Below are positions 7,002-12,627 of a DNA stretch of 12,627 nucleotides, piece by piece. The notes under the pieces were generated by a model, which did not search any database, was not told where the DNA came from, and was given only the letters and a program-made list of their open reading frames with translations. Numbering within the stretch: position 1 is the stretch's first letter; each line of letters starts with the position of its first letter. The translations under genes and the position numbers were made by a program. This DNA comes from Phoronis pallida (Eukaryota > Phoronida > Phoronidae), in assembly GCA_028565715.1 (NCBI GenBank), contig JAOXYC010184246.1, positions 1-12,627 on the forward strand, read 5' to 3'.

Positions 7002-9467
7002 ATGAAGGCGTTTGCTGCTGTTTTGCTCATTGGAGGTTTGACGTGGTTAGCTCCGTCTGGGGCTGAATATGGTGAGTTCATGCGAAAATGAAAATTTCCA
7101 GTCACCACATAGGGAGTTGGGCAGAGACAACAACCATTCTTGGCAAAGCGATTTTTATGTTTTGCAAAAAAGAACTAGTTTAACGAACGACATTGGTGAC
7201 TTCAATCACCTCTGACGGTCAATCAAGTTTGAAAATGAAAAAAGATCAATAATTTAGTAAAAGAAAAGGATGAAACGCAATTAATAAGTTTACACTCGTT
7301 AGCGCCAGGTGTGCCATTAAATTCACTAAAAAGTCGATGTCTCCATTATTTCACAGTTAAAGAAGTTGCCAGGGATGGCGTTGAAGACCAAAAGTTCCAA
7401 ACAAAAGACTATGAATTAAGGAGCGCACATGACGATGACGACGGGTAATTATATCTATTAATTATAAACTGGCTTTATATAGCGTTCCAAAAAAACATAC
7501 AAATAATATAGTGGCCAGTGGTTGTTCTGCCTCGTCACACTCAGCGCGAATCAAGCAGGAATGGGCAGGAATCAGGTCGAGCTTCATTCCTGCGTGAATT
7601 TCAAACTGACAAGAACGCAGTTGGAATACTTCCTCCTCGAATGATTCTTGTTTATTCCTGGTGATATAGCTTTCGAATGGAGCTCGATTGTTATCGGAAT
7701 ACCTGGAAAGCTGTTAAAACGCAGTAGGAATATCAAGAATGGCGTAAACGATTGCGCTGTGCATACATGTACTTGAAACGTACTTCGAGTGTAGTATTTG
7801 AAAGTGTCACGGCGAAATGACATAAAATGCTACCGAATCTACCATTTGCATTAGTCTCAGCCATAACAGTAGAGTACATGTATAGAGCAAACTACACCAT
7901 TGTACAAATCGGGGGGCACACGATAGTCCTACGGCATCACGGTCCTAGGACTACGATTACGATAAAACGACATCATAGTCCTACATGTACGATAGCGATG
8001 AAACGACACCATGGTCCTACGATTGCGATGAAACGACATGGTCTTTGACGGTGATCCAATGATGTCCATTTTGACCCATTAATTTTATGTCCGTTTTGAC
8101 CAATTATTTCCGTTTTGAGCTTCTGTGGATTTTTGGACATTTTATGAGTTGATGTAGGCCTATTGAATTGCTTTTGGTTTCGGGCTAAATGTAATCTAAG
8201 ACATGGGGGCTGCCGCAATATGTATCACAAACTGCAAATGTTACAATCGTAGGACCATGACGTTGTTTTATAACAATCGTAGGAATATGATGTCTTAGGA
8301 ACACCATGTCATTTTATCGCAATCGTAGGACCATCATGCTGTGGGACAGGTGTGCTAGGGTCTGGAAACAAGTGGAGATTTTTTGTTTCTAGAGACAAAA
8401 ATCTCCACTTGTTTGCAGGTGTGCGGCAGGCTTTAGGAATTAGGAATGGCAATTCAGCGTTTTTACTGCGTTCCAGTGATCCGATTCACTTCTTGAAATT
8501 TTAAAAGCCCAGCGTTTGGGACGACCGACGACTGCCTTCGAGAAGCATTTGAGACACATTCCAAAGGTTTGTAGAGGATTTGAAGTTACTAGAACAGACT
8601 TGGGTTTTCTTACGAACGCCTCCGGAATACTTTGAATCAGTCAAGTTAAACCCCGTTCGAATACTCGGAATGCAAAAACTGGTCATTTTCGATTGATGAC
8701 GATTTTTTCCAGTTAGAATTCACCACGAATGTTTTGAACAGTTCAAAACAGTCCTCCGGGCTGCTGAATGGAACGCCCTTGGAATCCATTCGGAAGTCTA
8801 AGAACGCACCTGAGCATAACAGTTTGATTCCAATGGCATTCCTTCCTGCTGATTCGTGTTGAGTGTGTTGGGTTTTTTTAAGAAACTTGCCCGTGAAATA
8901 CATGTCCATGTACATGTAGGAGACTTGGGTTTGATTACCAGTCGAGTTCCGAATGTTTCTGGTATTTTAAATGTATCGGTGATTTTATTGTATTTCTATG
9001 TCTATTATATAAACGATTTCTATGTATTGTATTCCCTCTGCTTGTCCTTGCAGTTCTTGTCAGATCATTATAACCGCTGAGATTCTATCTTAATAATCCC
9101 GATATAATGATCTCATATTAATTGTGTTTTGGCTTGTTTCTGTTTAGGTATGAAACAACAATCAATTATTTGTTTCAGATTTGAGGCCGCGAAGAGAGGT
9201 AGCTGTGGAAATCATGGCGCTTTCTGCGGACATGGGCGTCCGGGGTGTTGTTCTTCGGCGCCATACTGCTCGTTTGGCAGGTGTAAACCATGTGGAAATC
9301 ATGGCGCTTTCTGCGGACATGGGCGTCCGGGCTGTTGTTCATCGGCACCATACTGCTCGTTTGGCAGGTGTAAACCATGTGGAAATCATGGCGCTTTCTG
9401 TGGACATGGGCGTCCGGGGTGTTGTTCATCGGCGCCAAACTGCTCGTTTGGCAGGTGTAAACCATAA
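7002..9467 (+). CDS. Secreted three-domain, 18-cysteine knottin-like prepropeptide (gene C)
   Basis: Coding exons are 7002-7071, 7357-7444 and 9179-9467, with donors gtgagt and gtaatt and acceptors ttcacag and tgtttcag; phases are 1 and 2 as in gene B. The 148-residue product has a signal peptide (1-21, cleavage after SGA) and a charged propeptide with a DDDD run (49-52). A KR site (58-59) comes before GSC. Three 29-residue domains start at Cys62, 91 and 120, each C-x6-C-x6-CC-x5-C-x4-C plus Lys-Pro. The domains differ only by Tyr or Asn at one site. No basic cleavage pair lies between them, so the mature product is probably one three-headed protein. Residues 60 onward have Arg and Lys but no Asp or Glu. 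The ATG is preceded by a likely acceptor, aatttag (ending 6986), which suggests an untranslated 5' exon as in gene B. Function is unknown; a defence or toxin-like peptide is an inference. Confidence 0.88.
7913..8358. repeat. Nested inverted arrays of a 27-36-bp unit
   Basis: On the left, three units beginning gtccta and containing cgat, gcgatgaaacgacat or close variants lie at 7942-7977, 7978-8013 and 8014-8040. On the right (about 8243-8347) the same unit appears inverted three times as caatcgtaggaccat with variants. The outer edges also pair weakly (gcacac near 7916, gtgtgc near 8350). The centre (8060-8115) carries three short repeats of ccattttgacc type. Together they could fold into a long stem in the pre-mRNA of gene C. 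Confidence 0.65.
8366..8414. repeat. Hairpin with about 20-bp arms
   Basis: aaacaagtggagatttttt is followed, after a short loop containing tctaga, by aaaatctccacttgttt. The arms are almost perfectly complementary. Short direct repeats caggtgtgc flank it at about 8347 and 8416, as if the hairpin were inserted between two copies of one site. Confidence 0.8.
9204..9464 (+). repeat. Three 87-bp tandem repeats coding the gene C domains
   Basis: Units start at 9204, 9291 and 9378. Units 1 and 2 differ at three positions, 1 and 3 at three, and 2 and 3 at four. Nearly all changes are silent; the only amino-acid change is Tyr to Asn in unit 3. Because 87 is a multiple of three, overlapping long frames appear in other frames and on the other strand, and these are not genes. 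The near identity suggests recent duplication or ongoing unequal exchange or conversion. Confidence 0.95.
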
Positions 9468-9496
9468 GATAAGATAAGATAAGAAGATAAGATAAG
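9465..9496. repeat. GATAA-type microsatellite at the gene C stop codon
   Basis: The stop codon of gene C is the first TAA of a taagataagataagataag run with one interruption. Read on the minus strand it is a cttat repeat, which looks like the simple-sequence 3' tail of the LINE remnant that follows. Confidence 0.8.
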
Positions 9497-9525
9497 AAAC
9501 ACTATTTCAAATACAATACGATGCA

Positions 9526-9531
9526 AATAAA
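9526..9531 (+). terminator. Candidate polyadenylation signal for gene C
   Basis: AATAAA lies about 60 bases after the stop codon, with a second copy at 9564-9569. Both fall in sequence that I assign to the antisense LINE tail. If used, the gene's 3' end would be supplied by retrotransposon DNA. Confidence 0.4.
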
Positions 9532-9639
9532 CAAATGAAGTAGGTAATCAAGAAAGTAACTTAAATAAATGTATAATTATGTACATGCATATGTAATTGA
9601 AAAAGGAGACACTAGAAGTGCATGCACTTGTAATAATGC

Positions 9640-10452
9640 ATTTGTTTTCTAGAATTTTAGAAAATTGTGGTAAAAGTGAAACTGGCCTATAGTTTGAAAA
9701 AGGTTCTTTTCACCAGCTAACAAAGGTATAACCTTGGCGACTTTTAGTTTGTCAGGAAAAATTCCTGTCATCAGCGATTGGTTAAAAATGTGACACAACT
9801 GTTTTGTCAAATAGAGGGTTAATTGTTTTACTATATTCATATTCAAATCATCACAATCTGTCGATTATTTTTTTAAACGAACTAGTGACTTCTAGAATCT
9901 CTGCTTTAGTAACAGGTGCTATCATCAAGGAGTTAGTCATCCTATTGTCCATGTAACTCTCCAATCTGCAGTTAGCATTTTACATGTTTGCACTTAAATT
10001 CGGACCAACATTAGCAAAAAAATTATTGAAAGCATTTGAGATATTTTCATCACCAGTTGTATTAAAGAACCTTCGTGACTGAATTCCTCGGGAAACCCCT
10101 TTTATGATTTCTTTTCCCAATATTACGCTTTAGGATCTTCCAAGTCTCTGCAATATTATATTTATGATTATCAAGCCTCTTCCTTTAATAGCTCTTTTTA
10201 GCATTTCTTAATGATAATGGTTAATCTATTCTTATAATGTTTGTATCGATTTTCTGCCTCTAGGGTTCTAGACTTTAGAAATTGTCTATAATTATAGTAA
10301 AGTATTTTTCTTACACGAATTTTTTAATTGTTTTGTAAGCCACAGGGAGGTTGATTTTTCATTACTTAATGTGGTATACCTCCTTGGACAATTAATGTCA
10401 AACAGTTCTAGTAATTTTGCATGAAAAATATCTTACGACTCATTTCAATCAC
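9640..10452 (-). pseudogene. LINE ORF2 remnant: N-terminal part of reverse transcriptase, core missing
   Basis: On the minus strand, broken frames give WLTKQLKNSCKK (about 10300-10345), then NAFNNFFANVGPNL (9994-10033) and TKAEILEVTSSFK. These are typical of the stretch between endonuclease and RT. A frame at 9649-9846 has SLMTGIFPDKLKVAKVIPL. After a one-base shift follows NYRPVSLLPQFSKILE (about 9650-9697), the first conserved RT block. The sequence then leaves the protein within a few codons. The catalytic palm with its YADD-type motif is not in the window, so an internal deletion joins this point to the 3' tail. Confidence 0.8.
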
Positions 10453-11356
10453 TTGTCAGTTTTAAAAACATCGGACCAATCCACTATCTTTATTTCTTCA
10501 ATTAGTTTATTAATATTTTCTTCATTAATTTCTCTTCTAAACCTATAACGTTCGGTGTGCTTATTATTTGAAAGATTGGAAGGTGGTCAGAGATATCATC
10601 AATGATTAAACCACTTCTTTTAGTTAAATAAATTATTATTCGAAAATATGTTTATCAATTAATGATTGGCAATGGGAAGTTATTCTTGTTGGTCTATCTA
10701 TCAGAGGAAACAATGCTTTGGTAAATAACACATCTCCAAAGGTATTTGTACCACAGTTATTAGAGTATTCTAAAGGTCTATGTTGAAATCCCCACAAAGG
10801 TATAAATGTCATATTGTTTTGACTCGTTCAACATTATTTCTAATTCGTCTATAAACGTATTGATGTCCGTATTAGGCATTCTGTAAGAGCATAAAACTGC
10901 AACGGATTTGAAAGTTTTCAACTTAATTTCGACTCCTACTGATTCCATGCAATCTGGAATACTTTTACTAACAACTGGCAAATGCTTGTGAGTCAAATCA
11001 TCATCGACAAAAATGGCAGCACCGCCGTGTTTATCTGAAACTCTAGTACAATGGTAAGACGTATACATGTCTAACTGGTTACATTCAATATCGCTTTCAT
11101 TTAACAAAGTTTCTGTCATCGCGATAACATTTGAACTAAATCCTAGAGAATCAATACAGTCATGTTTTTACTTTGCAAAAATTCTTGTTAAGGCTCCTCG
11201 TACAGTTAAAATGGGAAATTGAAAATTTTAAATATTCCTGGATTTAATCATCCTTTTAAACTTATCGGGTGTAAAATAATCACACCGGTTATCAATTTCA
11301 TTATAAAACTTGCTGTCTTGATCAATATCAGTACCAAAATTCATATGGCGTTTCAT
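10453..11356 (-). pseudogene. LINE ORF2 remnant: AP-type endonuclease
   Basis: The minus strand opens with CDYFTPDKFKRMIK, a lead typical of these ORF2 proteins. After a frameshift come a SLNKNF segment and SSNVIAMTETLLNESD, which matches the endonuclease ETWL block. The longest frame (10778-11119) continues through GGAAIFVDDDL, an ESVGVEI strand and SYRMPNTDINTFIDEL. After another frameshift follow GDFNID (10776-10793), DRPTRIT and SLIDKHIF, then ISDHLPIF with the catalytic SDH at 10583-10591. The end is a helical stretch ending in WSDVFK. In active elements this enzyme nicks target DNA for target-primed reverse transcription. At least three frame changes and internal stops inactivate it. 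Most of the catalytic landmarks are still readable. Confidence 0.85.
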
Positions 11357-11547
11357 ATCGAAAAACGTCTAACTTTTTGCGTTTTTAAAATTTTATCAAC
11401 ATAATCTGAAACAATTGGATTTAGACCTAAAAATAAATTTCGTATTTCGTAGTCATCTAAATTAGAGAAAGGAAAGCTAATTAAATCATTGAAATTATAA
11501 TTAAGTGTTTCATCTTGAGCGTTTACCAAACTTGGAACTGTGGACCC
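11355..11547 (-). pseudogene. LINE linker segment between zinc knuckles and endonuclease
   Basis: On the minus strand an open stretch of about 63 codons reads from around 11547 to a stop near 11355. It is rich in Asn, Asp and Leu and includes SFPFSNLDDYEIRNLF. It follows the knuckle region and comes directly before the endonuclease frame. It may be the C-terminal end of ORF1 or the N-terminal lead of ORF2. No fold is recognised. Confidence 0.45.
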
Positions 11548-11687
11548 ATGTTCTTCACGATAGATCGCGCGCTCGGTGTCTTTGGCAGATTCTGAGGGAA
11601 ATGGGTTATTCGTATTTGTATTGTCCTAAACCAATCCTTTGGCTTCATTATATTCGGCCAGGAAAACACGTTCTTAATGCCACTGTT

Positions 11688-12290
11688 TCAGGAATTGGCA
11701 ATGTTTTGCCTTGTGTCCAATGTTGTAGCAAGTATGACAAATACCGGTCTATCGTGTCTGCATTGATCTGTTTTGTGACCTGATTCGCCGCAGAACCAGC
11801 ATATAGTTATCCTCTGATGTGAGTTTTCTATCTTTCGGCGATCTCTTTTCTGTTTCAGGTGTTGGTTTGCTCTCATAATATGTGTTATTAACTTACGGTG
11901 CCAGACTGAACTGAGTGGACTTGGTCCTTAAAAAGGTTAGAGTCTATTGTACCATCACCGTAGCGGAAGGAACTCTCATTGCCTATAAATGTGCATTCTT
12001 TGGTGAGACATAAACTCTGAAGTTCCGTGTTGGCTCTTGACACTTCGTAGTCATGAGAACCGAGGCGAGGCAGCAGCCCTGACACGAAAATTTTGTCGCC
12101 GACTTTCTTTGCAGAATTTATTGTTTTAGAAAAATTGGTGGCTACGGTACTTAGATGCTGTTGCTGTTGATAGATCATTAGTTCCGACATGAAATGTTAT
12201 AGAACGGTATTTGCCATTCTTGTTGAGAGATATTTCGTCCAGTTTGTTATTGCTGCGCGTGCTTCGTGTATATGCACACTCCGTCACTTT
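11688..12290 (-). pseudogene. LINE ORF1 remnant: SGNH-hydrolase-like domain plus two CCHC zinc knuckles
   Basis: A minus-strand frame at about 12175-12205 gives FHVGTNDLS, the SGNH block with the conserved GxND. After a frameshift, the frame 11888-12190 continues with KIFVSGLLPR, then a stretch ending in FKDQVH, where Asp and His stand at the positions of the last catalytic block. The next frame (11688-11876) has CWFCGESGHKTDQC, a C-x2-C-x4-H-x4-C knuckle at 11760-11801. A second knuckle, CHTCYNIGHKAKHC, is in another frame at 11698-11739. In LINEs such ORF1 products bind RNA, and the esterase-like domain occurs in ORF1 of some CR1-type elements. At least two frameshifts make this copy inactive. 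The N-terminal end, including any GDS block, is not visible. Confidence 0.75.
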
Positions 12291-12601
12291 GAGCCACCTG
12301 GACTGTTCCAGTTAACCAATAAAGCAAAACCGTTTTGAACAATGGAACCGTGGAATATCAATGCATATATACTTAAAACACATTACACATTTGCGTAGCG
12401 GTTTTGCAACGTAGAAATTGGTCGATTATCCTGTAATTCTGCGTAATTATGCGGAATGATATATTATTAACAAAGCATTTGTAAACAAATTTCAAACTAA
12501 TATCTTTCACAAGTTGCACATAAAAGGTTGAGCGATGAGTAAAATTTAACAATCAGCTCTTACCGCTCAATCTGGTTGAATCCCCATTTACGATGTACAA
12601 C
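12291..12601. other. Non-coding DNA after the LINE, with a possible promoter
   Basis: AT-rich sequence without a recognised element. An ATAAAAGG motif at about 12518-12527 is TATA-like and sits about 80 bases before an ATG that looks like a new signal peptide. A cag at about 12555 could be a 5' UTR splice acceptor instead. Confidence 0.35.
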
Positions 12602-12627
12602 ATGAAGACTTTGGTTACAGCTTGTAT
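12602..12627 (+). CDS. Possible start of another cysteine-rich prepropeptide gene (locus D), cut by window end
   Basis: The last 26 bases start with ATG and read MKTLVTAC, a Lys then hydrophobic start like the MKAFAAVLL start of gene C. Same strand and similar context suggest the first coding exon of a further cluster member. Only eight full codons are present, so this is weakly supported; a chance ATG cannot be excluded. Confidence 0.35.

Larger units (their letters stand above)
7536..8867. mobile_element. 1.3-kb foldback (long inverted repeat) element inside the gene C intron
   Basis: The left end cacactcagcgcgaatcaag (7536 onward) matches the reverse complement of the right end, which reads cacactcaacacgaatcagc backward from 8867. 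Both continue with gcaggaa and aatg motifs, a tcaaactg block and an aacgc/gcgtt block, so degenerate inverted termini extend about 80-100 bases. No transposase is evident; the minus-strand frame at 8646-8915 in the right arm has no known motif. No target-site duplication was found. It looks like a non-autonomous foldback-type DNA element, with smaller inverted repeats nested in the centre. Confidence 0.6.
7445..9178 (+). other. Intron 2 of gene C, largely a foldback repeat
   Basis: This intron is more than twice as long as its counterpart in gene B (1734 against 783 bases). About 1.3 kb of it is an inverted-repeat element (7536-8867). The remaining stretch (8868-9178) is AT-rich and shows nothing else recognisable. 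The frames on both strands inside it are produced by the repeats. Confidence 0.75.
9468..12290 (-). mobile_element. Degenerate CR1/L2-like non-LTR retrotransposon, minus strand
   Basis: Read on the minus strand from about 12290 downward, the order is an SGNH-hydrolase-like region, two CCHC zinc knuckles, a linker, an AP-type endonuclease, and the region leading into reverse transcriptase up to its first conserved block (NYRPVSLLP). The RT catalytic core with the metal-binding aspartates is missing. The 3' part is reduced to about 170 bases ending in a cttat microsatellite. Several frameshifts and stops show it is dead. The family call rests on the endonuclease and RT motifs and on the ORF1 composition. 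The right boundary is uncertain, and no target-site duplication was found. Confidence 0.85.

Noticed and set aside
8501-8915. Two minus-strand frames that could be a transposase or small protein
   Set aside because: They lie in the right arm of the foldback element, show no catalytic or DNA-binding motif and overlap each other in different frames.
9175-9477. Long frames on the minus strand and in a second plus frame across gene C exon 3
   Set aside because: They exist because the 87-bp unit is a multiple of three and lacks stops in other frames. The frame with regular cysteines, splice phase and basic mature peptide is the real one.

Overview
The window looks like animal nuclear DNA from a lophotrochozoan, most likely a bivalve mollusc such as a mussel. 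It is AT-rich, it has short exons with GT-AG introns and TATA boxes, it carries a degenerate CR1/L2-like non-LTR retrotransposon, and its genes encode small secreted cysteine-rich peptides of the C-C-CC-C-C (knottin-like) pattern. The organism call is inference. No bacterial or viral gene organisation is seen.

The core is a same-strand (+) tandem cluster of paralogous prepropeptide genes. Locus A (1155-1444) is a lone last exon coding three six-cysteine domains. A one-base frameshift breaks it between domains 1 and 2, and no signal-peptide exon is visible upstream. Gene B (2724-4646) is an intact three-exon gene with a signal peptide, an acidic propeptide, a KK site and two domains holding 14 cysteines. 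It has a separate non-coding first exon and a TATA box. Gene C (7002-9467) is an intact three-exon gene with the same intron phases, a KR site and three nearly identical 29-residue domains encoded by an 87-bp tandem repeat. Locus D (from 12602) is the possible first exon of a fourth copy, cut off by the window end. In B and C exactly 158 coding bases precede the last exon, so the prepro parts share a length while the mature parts differ in domain number.

Mobile and repeated DNA is inserted around and inside the cluster. Before locus A lie a 16-bp tandem array with hairpins (574-830), a MITE-like inverted-repeat element (851-1053) and a tRNA-like SINE head (1112-1152) that runs up to the exon acceptor. 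The last intron of gene C holds a 1.3-kb foldback element (7536-8867) with a smaller nested foldback. Directly after the last codon of gene C begins a GATAA-type microsatellite and then the minus-strand LINE remnant (9468 to about 12290). Its order in its own sense is SGNH-hydrolase-like region, two CCHC knuckles, AP-type endonuclease and the N-terminal part of reverse transcriptase. The catalytic RT core is missing.

Genes B and C probably make secreted basic peptides released from acidic precursors at a dibasic site. Their role (antimicrobial, toxin-like or signalling) cannot be decided from sequence. The notable points are the multi-domain knottin architecture with two-residue linkers, the extra cysteine pair in gene B, and the apparent use of retrotransposon tail DNA as the stop codon and 3' end of gene C.
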